DNA of 64,000 bases from Paenibacillus macerans (GCF_023715465.1 NZ_JAMBOE010000011.1:62001-126000), one strand, 5' to 3'. Counted from the first letter of the stretch, positions 37,668 through 47,058 are shown. Made by a program: numbers and translations. Notes: a model not told the origin generated them from the sequence alone.

Positions 37668-38843
37668 ATGAACAAAAACAAACAACGGCGGAACCCCGAG
37701 TACACGCTGGCGGTATACGCGTTGCTGACCGGTTTGTTCGTGATGGCGCTGTCGGCGTTAAATCTGTTCAAGCCCTATGTCTCGGACACGTTTCTGCCGG
37801 CAATGTCCGGTTTGCTGTTTATCGCCCTGTTTCACCTCGTCGCCCTGCTGCTCGTCGCCAAGTATGCCGGCGGCCGAAAGCCGGCTCCATGGCTGGCTTG
37901 GGTAGCGTGTCTGCTGATTTTGACCTCCGTTACCGGCAACCTGTTCGCTTTGCTGCTGGGCGTGAATCTGCTCGTTAAAATCCATAACCGCGACAATCCT
38001 TCGGCTACCAGATGGGAGGACGTGTGGGAGAAGCTCAACGCAAGCGTCACTTCGATGCTTGGCTTGTTTTTTATCATTTTTTTGTTTTCGCTGTCCGTTT
38101 GCAGCTACTTTACGTTTGATTACGCGATGGCCACGGAAAACAATTATGGAGCGATTCTCCAGCCGCCAAGCCTTGCGTATCCGCTGGGGACGGATAACTT
38201 TGGCAGATGCCTGTTCTCGCGCATTGTGTTCGGCGCCCGGATTTCCCTGGTGGTCGGCCTCATCTCCACCGTGATTCCGGTTTTGATCGGCGGCACGCTG
38301 GGCGCGATATCGGGATATTACGGACGGCACACCGACAATATCATCATGCGGGCGCTGGATATTCTTTACGCCATCCCCGGGATTCTGCTGGCGATTGCAA
38401 TTATCGCCGCGTTCGGCGCAAATACGGTGAATCTGATCCTGGCGTTGAGTGTGGGCGCGATCCCCACCTACGCCAGAACGATGCGGGCCAACGTGCTGCT
38501 GGTGTCCACCTTTGAATTTGTCGAAGCGGCCCGGGCCTTGGGGACTTCGAACGCCGCCATCATTTTCAGGCATATCGTCCCGGGTTCGCTCGCGCCGATG
38601 ATCGTCAAATCCACCTTAACGATCGGCACCGCGGTCATTTCCACAAGCAGCCTCAGCTTTCTCGGTCTCGGGGTGGAGCCGCATATTCCGGAATGGGGCA
38701 ATATTTTAAAGCTGGGCAGCGCCTACTTGGAAACTCACTCTTATCTAGCCGTATTTCCTGGGCTGGCGATCATCCTGCTCGTCCTGTCCTTTAACTTTCT
38801 CGGCGACGGCCTCAGGGACGCTCTGGATCCAAAGCTCAGCTAG
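37668..38843 (+). CDS. Opp/Dpp-type ABC permease (DppC-like) with extra N-terminal helices
   Basis: A 391-residue partner permease. The DppC core starts near residue 125 ([16 protein letters not shown]), with [21 protein letters not shown] and the EAA loop [20 protein letters not shown]. The N-terminal 120 residues add about four hydrophobic helices not found in ordinary DppC (usually 280-310 residues). It begins 18 bp after the first permease gene. Both permeases being extended suggests a distinct transporter subfamily rather than chance fusion. Confidence 0.9.
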   Translation: MNKNKQRRNPEYTLAVYALLTGLFVMALSALNLFKPYVSDTFLPAMSGLLFIALFHLVALLLVAKYAGGRKPAPWLAWVACLLILTSVTGNLFALLLGVNLLVKIHNRDNPSATRWEDVWEKLNASVTSMLGLFFIIFLFSLSVCSYFTFDYAMATENNYGAILQPPSLAYPLGTDNFGRCLFSRIVFGARISLVVGLISTVIPVLIGGTLGAISGYYGRHTDNIIMRALDILYAIPGILLAIAIIAAFGANTVNLILALSVGAIPTYARTMRANVLLVSTFEFVEAARALGTSNAAIIFRHIVPGSLAPMIVKSTLTIGTAVISTSSLSFLGLGVEPHIPEWGNILKLGSAYLETHSYLAVFPGLAIILLVLSFNFLGDGLRDALDPKLS

Positions 38844-38882
38844 ATCTTAACTGCTAAACATTTTTATTCGGGAGGGTTCAAA

Positions 38883-40715
38883 ATGAAAAAATACGCTTGG
38901 TTTATCCTGTTGCTTGCTTTTGTCCTGATCGCTGGCGGTTGCACGGTCAAAACCAAATCGGACGTGGCCACGAACACCGAGACGAAGACGGAAACCGAAA
39001 CGGAGAAAGTAACGGACCCGTCCCCCGTTGATATCGAACTTCTGGGTCTGAGCGCCAATGAATCGGACCTGAACATCATCCGCGACCAGCTGACCAAAAA
39101 CGGATTTAACGTCAAGTTGAACATTCAGCCGGACTACGGCAGCTTTAAGGCCCAGGAGGATGCGGGGAATTTTGATATCGCCCACTCCAGTTGGACGACC
39201 GTGACCGGCAATCCCGATTACGCGGTCAGATCGCTGTTCAAAACGGGCGGGGATTACAGCATTTTGGCCGACCCGGAGATTGACAAGCTGATTGATCAGG
39301 CCGCGACGGAAACGCCGGAACAATACAAAGAAACGTATAAGCAACTGGAGCAGCGCCTCGTGTTCGACAAAGCCTATATCGCTCCGCTTTACATTTCATT
39401 GAAAAGCCAAGCCGTCAACAAAGACATCCTGAATCCCGAGACCGTCAGACTGTCCAAATCCCGCGCTCTGGCCTGGGAAAGCATCGACTTCAACGACACG
39501 TCCAAGCGGGACAAAGAGCCGCTGCTGCTTACCCAATCGGCTTCCGTGCTGACTTCGCTCGACCCGATCAAAGGCAACGACGGCTCGATCAATCAGCTCA
39601 ATACCAATATGTACGTCCGCTTAATCAATCTTACGGATGACGACAAAATCACCTCGGACGGCTCGTTGTCCTACAACCACAGCATCGCTGAAGGCAACTC
39701 GGAATACTACTTCTTACTTCGAGACGATATCAACTTCGCCAGGATTGAGAATAAACAAGCCATAGATACGGGCGAACGCGTGGGCGCCGACGATGTCGTG
39801 TTCTCCCTGAACCGGGCCAAGGATAAAAACTCGGTGCCGGATCACCGGACGTACAGCCTGCACGAGCATATTAAAACCGTGGAAATCGTCACGAACATCG
39901 CCTCCCTGGAGGGAATCAAGCAAGCCGGCGGCGGCGGAACCGTCAAAGAAGCGTTGGAGACTGGGCTGGATACGAAAATAAAACAGCTCGTCGCCGATAA
40001 AACCCAAGCTGACAACAAAGCGGGCAAATACCAGGTCGTCAAATTGACCACCACCGAACCCTTCCCGCAGGTACTGAACTACCTGGCCCATCAATCCGCT
40101 GGCATCGTGTCCAAGAAACAGGTGGAAAGCATTAATACGTATGACGTGGCTACCTTCGATGTTAACAAGGACATCCCGTACGGCGACCAAAACACGGTCA
40201 CGGAAGGCAGCCAGTACAACAACACTTTGTATGCCAGCGGCCCTTATATTTTGTCATCCAAAAATGATTACGAAGCGATCTTTTACAAAAATCCCGGTTA
40301 CCGCAAGGGCTCCAAAAACGAGCCTAAAATTTCCACGGTGAAGGTGCGCTTCATCGCCGATACGGACAGTGCGCTTTCCGCGCTGCGCAACAGCGAAATC
40401 CACCTCTATTATGGTGTGCCGGAAACGAAATACGATATCGTGAAAGGCGACGGCAAGCTGAAGCTGCAAACGATCGAAAGCAACGGCGTAAGCTACTTGC
40501 TCTTCAATACGGCGGGCCGGGACGTAGCCAAAAGCGAGGATCTGCGCAAAGCGGTGCTTTATTCCATCAACCAGGACGAAATTCTCGCCTTCTACAATAA
40601 CAACAAAATCAAAGCCGCCTCTACCGTCAGCCCGCTGGTCAAAACCGGCAACGAGCTCGCCGCCGATCCGGCGAAGGTTAAGGAATACTTAGATAAATAT
40701 AAAGCTTCCAAATAA
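38883..40715 (+). CDS. Family 5 extracellular solute-binding lipoprotein with permuted domain order
   Basis: A 610-residue lipoprotein; the signal ends at the lipobox IAGGC (Cys20), followed by a Thr/Glu-rich spacer. In normal OppA/DppA proteins the chain starts with a segment like SLDPIKGNDG and ends with one like GNFDIAHSSWTTVTGNPDY, then PEIDKLIDQA and APLYISL. Here that normally C-terminal block comes first (about 45-200) and the normal N-terminal start follows at about 215. The chain ends at LRKAVLYSINQDEI...AKVKEYLDKYKASK, where other proteins continue. It should capture a peptide or related solute for the adjacent permeases. A rearranged gene fusion is the alternative to a true circular permutation. 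Confidence 0.88.
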   Translation: MKKYAWFILLLAFVLIAGGCTVKTKSDVATNTETKTETETEKVTDPSPVDIELLGLSANESDLNIIRDQLTKNGFNVKLNIQPDYGSFKAQEDAGNFDIAHSSWTTVTGNPDYAVRSLFKTGGDYSILADPEIDKLIDQAATETPEQYKETYKQLEQRLVFDKAYIAPLYISLKSQAVNKDILNPETVRLSKSRALAWESIDFNDTSKRDKEPLLLTQSASVLTSLDPIKGNDGSINQLNTNMYVRLINLTDDDKITSDGSLSYNHSIAEGNSEYYFLLRDDINFARIENKQAIDTGERVGADDVVFSLNRAKDKNSVPDHRTYSLHEHIKTVEIVTNIASLEGIKQAGGGGTVKEALETGLDTKIKQLVADKTQADNKAGKYQVVKLTTTEPFPQVLNYLAHQSAGIVSKKQVESINTYDVATFDVNKDIPYGDQNTVTEGSQYNNTLYASGPYILSSKNDYEAIFYKNPGYRKGSKNEPKISTVKVRFIADTDSALSALRNSEIHLYYGVPETKYDIVKGDGKLKLQTIESNGVSYLLFNTAGRDVAKSEDLRKAVLYSINQDEILAFYNNNKIKAASTVSPLVKTGNELAADPAKVKEYLDKYKASK

Positions 40716-40738
40716 TAGAGCTCTACAGCTACACGCAA

Positions 40739-40778
40739 AAACAGCCCCTGCGCTCACCGGGAAGCGCAGGGGCTGTTT
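40739..40778 (+). terminator. Terminator of the importer operon
   Basis: AAACAGCCCCTGCGC (40739-40753) pairs perfectly with GCGCAGGGGCTGTTT (40764-40778) across a 10-base loop. It lies 23 bases after the stop of the binding-protein gene. Confidence 0.92.
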
Positions 40779-40780
40779 GT

Positions 40781-41114
40781 GTAATTTTCAAATATATTCA
40801 TCTTCATCAATCCACGAAACAATTTCCGAATACTTATATCCGAAAACATACTCTTTTAGAAAAAGAGTGAATGAACCTAGGTTTATCCTTATCACGATAG
40901 CCTTCATGCTGCTTGTTTCTGTCATTTTGTTGGGGCTGCTACGGCCGAATCTATCGTTCTGATTGGATATATCCAATAGAATTGGAAAATGAGTGGCAAA
41001 AATAGCATTTTAATTGGATTTTTTCCAATGTGAGCCGGAAGAACACTCAGGTTGTTACTGCCGGGTCCCGATCCCAAGAACCCGGCAGTTTTGAAATCGG
41101 GCGGCTCCCGGACG
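40781..41114. other. Non-coding gap with minor dyads
   Basis: No gene is supported here. The dyad TTGGATATATCCAA lies near 40972, a related ATTGGATTTTTTCCAAT stretch near 41016, and a GC-rich stem pairs ACTGCCGGGT with ACCCGGCAGT (41057-41089) followed by four T on the plus strand. The stem may terminate leftover plus-strand transcription before the GDSL gene end. Confidence 0.5.
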
Positions 41115-41765
41115 TTACTCCCACACCCCACTGCTTTCCGCGGCCGCAAGCCATTGTTTCGCGAGCAGATCGTGGCCGGCTGCGGTCGGGTGCATGCCGT
41201 CCCATAGCCAGTATTCCGCATCTGCCTTTTGGGCGGCTTCCTCAAATGCCGCCTGAAGCGGAACATGCACGGCGCCGAACTCTTCCGCCAAACGGAGTAC
41301 GGTTTGCTGGTAGCGGGAAATGATCTCCCACCATAACTCCCACTTCTCTGCCGTTGCGCTCGTTTTCAGGATGAAAGGCTCGCAGAGAACAAGTTTGGCG
41401 TCCGGCAAAACCTCTTTCGTCTCCTGCAACAAATGGCGGTAAGCGCGTTCAAACCGGTCCGTAAACCCGCCCGGCTGACCGTTCACGGTGAACCAGGCGT
41501 CGTTGACGCCGATAAGCAGGCTGATGACGTCCGGCTTCAAGCTGATCGCATCCTCATTCCATCTTGCGTACAAATCGGATACCCGGTTTCCGCTAATCCC
41601 CCGGTTGATGAAGGATGGCCGAAGATGGGCATATTCATTCCCCAGCTTGGCGGCGATGATGTAGGCGTAGCCGTGCCCCAAAATATGGTTAAGGTCGGTT
41701 CCGCGGTCCCGATTGCCGTCGGTGATGGAATCTCCTTGAAACAAAACAACCAACCCTTTTTTCAT
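41115..41765 (-). CDS. SGNH/GDSL hydrolase
   Basis: A 216-residue cytoplasmic esterase-type enzyme with all four SGNH blocks: FQGDSITDG (Ser nucleophile), NRGISGNR (Gly), IGVND (Asn) and DGMHPTAAGH (Asp and His). There is no signal peptide. Relatives include rhamnogalacturonan acetylesterase-like and acyl-sugar deacetylases, which would suit the carbohydrate genes of the window, but the substrate is not determined. It appears to be a single gene with its own promoter upstream. Confidence 0.9.
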   Translation of the reverse strand: MKKGLVVLFQGDSITDGNRDRGTDLNHILGHGYAYIIAAKLGNEYAHLRPSFINRGISGNRVSDLYARWNEDAISLKPDVISLLIGVNDAWFTVNGQPGGFTDRFERAYRHLLQETKEVLPDAKLVLCEPFILKTSATAEKWELWWEIISRYQQTVLRLAEEFGAVHVPLQAAFEEAAQKADAEYWLWDGMHPTAAGHDLLAKQWLAAAESSGVWE

Positions 41766-42142
41766 CTTAAATTCCTTCTCCCTTTTTGTTCTCCTGCTCG
41801 ATACGAAACAGGCGCAAAATTTGCCGCCAAGCCGCCCTAATAGTATCCACCCTTTTCCATCCGGGTGTCTTCATCCGTAAAATCGTAGGCAAACGTATAT
41901 CGGCGTGCTTTCAAAGTAGTTTCTCGTGATTGTACTCAATGTGATAACTCAATCTGCTCTCCGTTGTACTCGACAGTGTCCACTTCTCCCTCATAATACG
42001 GCTTTTTCAGAGGGAAATCCAATCCCCCTCCCAAAAAATTGCACAGATACCTCAAGGAGTGATTTCTGAGCCTCAGCGATAACTAACACGTGGAGGATGA
42101 TCTTTTTGATGTTTTGCATAATTGTGGCACCATAACTCGCCG
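41766..42142. other. Gap with degenerate coding-like sequence
   Basis: On the minus strand a short frame ending at 41838 reads RRYTFAYDFTDEDTRMEKGG and another reads FPLKKPYYEGEVDTVEYNGE before a stop. Both look like former protein but are in different frames without starts. I take the stretch as a decayed gene of unknown kind. No RNA gene is seen. Confidence 0.35.
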
Positions 42143-43381
42143 TCAAACCACCTGATGCTTTTGGAATGCACGATAAGAAAGAAGCACCAGCAACGCTATA
42201 ACGATTACTGCAAACCCTGTCATGACTTTATACTCCAAAATCATTTGACCAAAAATATGGTACACTTCATAATCGGTTACTTTTTTAAAACCGTCCATCA
42301 TATTTCCCGGAAACAAATCCATTAAATGATTAAACAGACGGCTGCTTTTGCTGGCCGGAATGAACAACGGACCGATTAGGAAAATCCCGCTGGCTACGAT
42401 AACGGGAAAGGAGCCCCTCATCCGGCTGGACAACCACAGCGTTACTGCACCCACGAGCAGGCAGGCCAGACTGCCCATAAGAACCGTCCATAAATACGAT
42501 TGAAAAACCGTATAGGGCACAGGCGCCAAAAAGTCAATAATCTGTACACTGGCACTCCCACCATTAAACCCATATATCCCCAATAGCAAGAGCGTATAGG
42601 CCGCCAGCGCGAAGACAAGCAATCCCAGGGACACAAGGAAACTGGCTTTTAATTTGGCGGCGATAACCTTATTCCGGCCATAGCGGGAGGATAGGATGAT
42701 CGAGTCAGCCCCGCTCTGGTATTCACCGGCAAACACGGGAGCGAGACAGATTGCAATCACAAAAGCAATGATTAAAAAAAGACTCCGCAGATTCTGAAGC
42801 ACCTTCTGCCAACCGGTAACATAATCCATTTGAAGAGGAGTAGGAATGTTTTCAATCATCTTTATAAAAAAGGCTTTTTCTTCCGGAGAATAATTGCCAT
42901 AGGAATAATTGTAATTCAAATATCCGTGGATCTTCTCGATCCGCTTCTGGTAAAACGCCTTTGAGTCACTTGGCTTCAATCTGTCGATAATATAATGATC
43001 GTACTCACTCAATGGAGAAAAAGTAAATCGGATCAAAGCAGTAAGCTGTTCTTCCTTTACTTCATATTTGGCATAAGCCCTACTAGTCATCTTCCCCTTC
43101 TCATCAAGGTTTCTCGGATCACGCATTACTTTTTGGTGCCGTTCAACCGCATCCGCTACTTTCGCTGCCGTTAACGGGCCAGTAAGCTGACGGTCGTATT
43201 CTTTTCGTAAGGAAATGGCTTCCAGCCCCTTTAATTCATTCCCATCTTTATCCATTATCCACGCCCCCGTAACCATCATGCTTGTCAAAAATAGGATTAC
43301 TACTACCAATACCGCAATCCCCGCATAAAACGATTTCCGGCGGGTGATCTTCCACAGCTCGAATCGGGTCAACGCATCCAT
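42143..43381 (-). CDS. ABC-2 type transporter permease, tandem copy 2
   Basis: A 412-residue integral membrane protein: one N-terminal helix (SFYAGIAVLVVVILFLTSMM), a large extracytoplasmic loop of about 150 residues, then five or six helices (NLRSLFLIIAFVIAICLAPVFAGEYQSG). The GEYQSG segment is typical of ABC-2 permeases of bacteriocin or antibiotic export and immunity systems. It aligns without gaps along its full length with the upstream gene 43468-44706, so the two arose by tandem duplication. The ATPase at 44718-45611 should drive both, perhaps as a heterodimer. Confidence 0.88.
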   Translation of the reverse strand: MDALTRFELWKITRRKSFYAGIAVLVVVILFLTSMMVTGAWIMDKDGNELKGLEAISLRKEYDRQLTGPLTAAKVADAVERHQKVMRDPRNLDEKGKMTSRAYAKYEVKEEQLTALIRFTFSPLSEYDHYIIDRLKPSDSKAFYQKRIEKIHGYLNYNYSYGNYSPEEKAFFIKMIENIPTPLQMDYVTGWQKVLQNLRSLFLIIAFVIAICLAPVFAGEYQSGADSIILSSRYGRNKVIAAKLKASFLVSLGLLVFALAAYTLLLLGIYGFNGGSASVQIIDFLAPVPYTVFQSYLWTVLMGSLACLLVGAVTLWLSSRMRGSFPVIVASGIFLIGPLFIPASKSSRLFNHLMDLFPGNMMDGFKKVTDYEVYHIFGQMILEYKVMTGFAVIVIALLVLLSYRAFQKHQVV

Positions 43382-43384
43382 AAG

Positions 43385-43438
43385 TGGTCCCCCTATTTTC
43401 TTCACCGGCTGTTACAGCCGTTTCATCTTGAAGATAAT
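43385..43438 (-). repeat. Duplicated 3' end of the ABC ATPase gene
   Basis: This stretch repeats, with few differences, the end of the ATPase gene at 44708-44760, but lacks one A of the poly-A run so its frame is broken. It marks the boundary of the tandem duplication that produced the second permease gene. Confidence 0.8.
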
Positions 43439-43467
43439 GATTACACTGAAAATAAATACTTATCTAG

Positions 43468-44706
43468 CTAAATAACCTGATGCTTTTTGAATACCTGATA
43501 AGAAAGATACATCAGTAGCGCTATAACGAAGAATGCAAACCCTGCCATGGCCTCGTACTCAGGAATCATTTGACCAAAAATATGGTAGACTTCATAATCG
43601 GTTAGTTTTTTAATTCCGTCCATCATATTTCCCGGAAACAAATTTACCAAATAGTTAAACAGGCGGCTACTTTTGCTGGCCGGAATGAACAATGGACCGA
43701 TTAGGAAAATTCCGATAACAATGATAACGGGAAAGGAGCCTCTCATCCGGCTGGACAACCACAGCGTTACCGCACCCACGAGCAGGCAAGCCAGACTACC
43801 CATGAGGACTGCCCATAAATACGATTGGAAAACCGTATAAGGGACAGGCGCTAAGAGTTCAATCATCTGTATACTTGCGCTCCCGCCATCAAATCCATAT
43901 ATCCCCAATAGCAAGAGCGTATAGGCCGCCACCGCTAAGACAAGCAGTCCCAGGGATACCAGTAAACTGGCTTTTAATTTGGCGGTGATCACCTTACTGC
44001 GGCCATAGCGTGAGGATAGAATGATCGAGACAGCCCCGCTCTGGTATTCACCCGCAAAGACGGGAGCGAGACAGATTGCGATCACAAAAGCAATGATTAA
44101 GAAGAGATTCGACAGATTCTCAAACACATTTTCCCAACCGGTAACATAATCCATTTGAAAGGGAACAGGAATACTATTATTCATCTCTATAAAAAAGGCT
44201 TTTTCCTCCGCTGAATAATTACCATAGGAATAGTCATCATTTAAATACTGATTCACCTTTTCCATTCGTTTTTGATAAAACGCCTTTGCGTCACTTGGAT
44301 TCAATCTGTCGATAATATAAAGATCGTACTCATTCAAGGGAGAGAAAGCAAAACTAATCAGGGAATAGAACTGATCATATTTCACTTCATATTTGGCGTA
44401 AGCCTCAATAGTCATCTCTCCTTTCTCATCAAGGTTTTTCGGATCACGCATCACTTTTTGATGCCGTTCAACCGCATTCGCTACTTTTTCTGCGGTTAAC
44501 GGTCCGGCAAGCTGACGGTTGTATTCCCTTAATAATCGGATAGCCGGTATACCATGTAAATATTCCCCATCTTCACCTCTTATCTGGGTATTCGTGATTA
44601 ACACAACTGTCAAAAATAGAATCACTACTGCCAAAATCGCAACCCCTGCATAAAATGATTTCCGGCGGGTGATCTTTCCCAGTTCAAATCGGGTCAACGC
44701 ATCCAT
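43468..44706 (-). CDS. ABC-2 type transporter permease, tandem copy 1
   Basis: A 412-residue paralogue of the permease at 42143-43381 with the same topology and the conserved AGEYQSGAVSIILSSRYGR block. Differences concentrate in the extracytoplasmic loop (residues 35-170), while the membrane core is almost unchanged, suggesting divergence in what the loop recognises. The start is 11 bp after the ATPase stop with a GGGGGACCACTT spacing. With the ATPase it forms an export or self-protection transporter; the substrate is unknown. Confidence 0.88.
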   Translation of the reverse strand: MDALTRFELGKITRRKSFYAGVAILAVVILFLTVVLITNTQIRGEDGEYLHGIPAIRLLREYNRQLAGPLTAEKVANAVERHQKVMRDPKNLDEKGEMTIEAYAKYEVKYDQFYSLISFAFSPLNEYDLYIIDRLNPSDAKAFYQKRMEKVNQYLNDDYSYGNYSAEEKAFFIEMNNSIPVPFQMDYVTGWENVFENLSNLFLIIAFVIAICLAPVFAGEYQSGAVSIILSSRYGRSKVITAKLKASLLVSLGLLVLAVAAYTLLLLGIYGFDGGSASIQMIELLAPVPYTVFQSYLWAVLMGSLACLLVGAVTLWLSSRMRGSFPVIIVIGIFLIGPLFIPASKSSRLFNYLVNLFPGNMMDGIKKLTDYEVYHIFGQMIPEYEAMAGFAFFVIALLMYLSYQVFKKHQVI

Positions 44707-44717
44707 AAGTGGTCCCC

Positions 44718-45611
44718 CTATTTTTCTTCACCGGCTGTTACAGCCGTTTCATCTTGAAAATGGTGCAAATACAAATCTTCCAACGTCGGCGCAATCGATA
44801 CCGCATCCTGGGAGGGCTTTACCGGGGACACGATGCGCAACTCCACCTGATTCCCTTCATGCCGCAGATTGCTTACACAATACCGGGCATTCCATTCATC
44901 CGCCTCTCTGGCCGAAACTTGGCAGGACCATACACAACCTTCCATGGTAGCAGTCAGTTGGGCCACCGTGCCGGTCATCAACAGCCCTCCTTTCTTCATC
45001 ACCATAATTTGGTCGGCTATATACTCCACATCCGACACAATATGCGTTGAAAGAATAACGATCTTATCTTTGGCCAAATCGGCAATCAAATTGCGAAACC
45101 GTACCCGCTCCTTGGGGTCAAGTCCCGCCGTCGGCTCGTCCAGCACCAACACTTGGGGATCGTTAAGCATCGCTTGGGCAATGCCCAGCCTTTGCTTCAT
45201 GCCTCCGGAAAAGGTCCGGATTTTCTTGCGGGCCACTTCCTCCAGAGCAACTGTGCGCAGCAATTCACGAGTTTTCCCCTTCGCCGCCGATAGCGTCAGT
45301 CCCTTCAACGAACCTACATACCACAGGAACTCCTCCGCGCTGAAATCAGGATAATAACCGAAGTCTTGCGGCAAATAGCCCAGCAGATCACGATAACGCT
45401 CCCCCATGCGGGCAATATCCTGACCGTTCATCTGAATCGTTCCCGATGTCGGATTGAGTATTCCGCAGATCATCCGCATCAACGTTGTTTTTCCCGCGCC
45501 GTTAGCCCCAAGCAGACCATACACACCGCTGGACAGGCGAACCGAAATATCGTTCACCGCTTTTTTAGCGGAAAATTGCTTACTTACCTGATTCAAGGTT
45601 AGTTCCATCAT
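44718..45611 (-). CDS. ABC transporter ATP-binding protein (YxlF/CcmA-like)
   Basis: A 297-residue single ATPase: LLGANGAGKTTLMRMI (Walker A), TFSGGMKQRLGIAQAM (signature), VLVLDEPTAGLD (Walker B), and a C-terminal extension of about 80 residues usual for ABC-2 exporters. It pairs with the two downstream permeases. ATG 45611 follows GGAGGGG. In layout it corresponds to yxlF of the B. subtilis sigY operon. Confidence 0.93.
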   Translation of the reverse strand: MMELTLNQVSKQFSAKKAVNDISVRLSSGVYGLLGANGAGKTTLMRMICGILNPTSGTIQMNGQDIARMGERYRDLLGYLPQDFGYYPDFSAEEFLWYVGSLKGLTLSAAKGKTRELLRTVALEEVARKKIRTFSGGMKQRLGIAQAMLNDPQVLVLDEPTAGLDPKERVRFRNLIADLAKDKIVILSTHIVSDVEYIADQIMVMKKGGLLMTGTVAQLTATMEGCVWSCQVSAREADEWNARYCVSNLRHEGNQVELRIVSPVKPSQDAVSIAPTLEDLYLHHFQDETAVTAGEEK

Positions 45612-45654
45612 TGAGCGCCCCTCCATACTAATTTATAACTATAAAATCATAATT

Positions 45655-46440
45655 TTACACAACTATTCTCAACGCAGTTTCTATACTCCGACAGGCCTTG
45701 TGTACTCCGCGTACCTCGAAAGTAATTCCTGTGACTGTAAGCAGCAGCAATGCCAGCCATACTCCGATTGCCGATGTTTCAAACATTCCGAGGGAGGGAT
45801 TAAGTGCTAGTATCGTTTGTACTAGTGCCACAAGACCACAATAAATCAAACAGTAATACCCGCAGCTCGGGGTGCGAACCCTATTCAACAGCCATAAGCA
45901 TCCAAGACAGGTCAAATTGAAGGGCACAAGTAAATAGAGTAGAATGATGCTGATATCCATCTTCATGTAGGCGCTCAATAATATGGCCAACACTGCCAGA
46001 CCTATCAGATCCGCTATTCCCAACAAACTCATGCGAACCAATATTAGCTTCTCCAGAAGATGACGCGTACTTAATTCGATCTCCAGCATACGGCAGCTTA
46101 CCGAACGAGTTAGCGTCTGTATACCCGCTGTCACCAGTAACGGTGCGGCAATAGAGACCAGCATGATAAGTTGGATATTTTCATTCGGTTTGTTAAGAGA
46201 ATGCTGTAACATCAGACCCGTCCCAAGTACAATAAACAACTGCGCAACCCACACCTTCCAGCTGATGAAGCGAATCTGGGTCATATAAAACTCTGAAAAG
46301 GATGTTCTGCGGGTCGCCTGGGTTCGGTGCAGTATCTCTCTCGCCCCTTTGACGGTTTCCTCTAACTTCTGCTTGTCAACGGGGGGGGAGGGGTAGTTCT
46401 GTAGTGCGGCGATGATGGTATTTCGCGACTCCTTGTCCAA
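45655..46440 (-). CDS. Membrane protein, possible anti-sigma-like partner
   Basis: About 261 residues with a cytoplasmic N-terminal segment of some 60 residues and six to seven membrane helices (VWVAQLFIVLGTGLML; LLGIADLIGLAVLAILLSAY). It lies directly downstream of, and overlapping, a sigma-factor gene, the usual place for an anti-sigma factor (YxlC position), but no zinc anti-sigma motif is present. TTG 46440 is preferred because AAAGGAG sits 8 bases upstream; a GTG at 46449 would be too close. Confidence 0.7.
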   Translation of the reverse strand: MDKESRNTIIAALQNYPSPPVDKQKLEETVKGAREILHRTQATRRTSFSEFYMTQIRFISWKVWVAQLFIVLGTGLMLQHSLNKPNENIQLIMLVSIAAPLLVTAGIQTLTRSVSCRMLEIELSTRHLLEKLILVRMSLLGIADLIGLAVLAILLSAYMKMDISIILLYLLVPFNLTCLGCLWLLNRVRTPSCGYYCLIYCGLVALVQTILALNPSLGMFETSAIGVWLALLLLTVTGITFEVRGVHKACRSIETALRIVV

Positions 46441-46975
46441 CGGGTTCACTCCTTTCCCAGTACTGCCTTAGTACAGTCAAACCACGTTTAACCCGATATT
46501 GCACCATACAAACATTCACTCCTGTTATGCGAGCAATATCACGGAAGGTCAAATCCAGGCAAAAACGCATGAACACCAGTTCCCGCTGCTCTTCAGGCAA
46601 CAAATGAAGCAACTCATGCACCAGTTGCCCCCTTTCTACCTGATCCTCTATTGAGATGCTTTGCTGCGAGACTTTCCTTTCCGCCTCCTCCGCTGCTTCC
46701 TCCCAAGATAGGGGCGGCCGCTTCCGTAGATGATCATTGCAAAGATGTCGAGCGATCGTGTATAAGTAAGCGCGGCATTTTCCTGTATTTCTATAACCTT
46801 CAATGTGCCGGCAAAAACGATAAAAGGTTTCTTGTGTTAAATCCTTCGACTCTTCCTCATTCCTTATCCGCCAGTAACAATATTTCTGAATGTCAGCATA
46901 GTAGAGTTCAATCAGTTGCGTCAGATATTGGGTTTCTCCCTGCTGGATACGCCTAATCCATTCACTCTCGTCCAA
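46376..46975 (-). CDS. ECF-type RNA polymerase sigma factor
   Basis: About 199 residues with region 2 (DIQKYCYWRIRNEEESKDLT, then ETFYRFCRHI) and region 4 (LLPEEQRELVFMRFCLDLTF, then ITGVNVCMVQYRVKRGL). A TTG at 46975 has the strong GAGAGGGGGGGG site before it; the ATG at 46996 has none. The last 20 residues overlap the membrane gene through a C-rich tract and exceed normal ECF length. Order sigma, membrane protein, ATPase, permeases recalls sigY-yxlCDEFG. It lies just 3' of the RiPP exporter gene on the same strand. Confidence 0.87.
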   Translation of the reverse strand: MDESEWIRRIQQGETQYLTQLIELYYADIQKYCYWRIRNEEESKDLTQETFYRFCRHIEGYRNTGKCRAYLYTIARHLCNDHLRKRPPLSWEEAAEEAERKVSQQSISIEDQVERGQLVHELLHLLPEEQRELVFMRFCLDLTFRDIARITGVNVCMVQYRVKRGLTVLRQYWERSEPVGQGVAKYHHRRTTELPLPPR

Positions 46976-47058
46976 CCACGTCCCCCCCCTCTCCATAATG
47001 TATAACTGTTTTAGGTGAAAAAAAAATGAAATAGTATGTGTCTTTTTTGTGAAGTTTC

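Noticed and set aside
40777-40962. Small ORF with one hydrophobic helix after the importer terminator
   Set aside because: It would start at TTG inside the terminator arm with no ribosome site; no family resemblance was seen.
41838-42030. Protein-like minus-strand segments in the gap after the GDSL gene
   Set aside because: The segments lie in different frames, have no start and contain internal stops; kept only as a note on a decayed gene.
46997-47058. Stem GAAGTTTC/GAAACTTC at the exporter stop codon as a terminator
   Set aside because: It is followed by A-rich rather than T-rich sequence on both strands, so a terminator is not supported.
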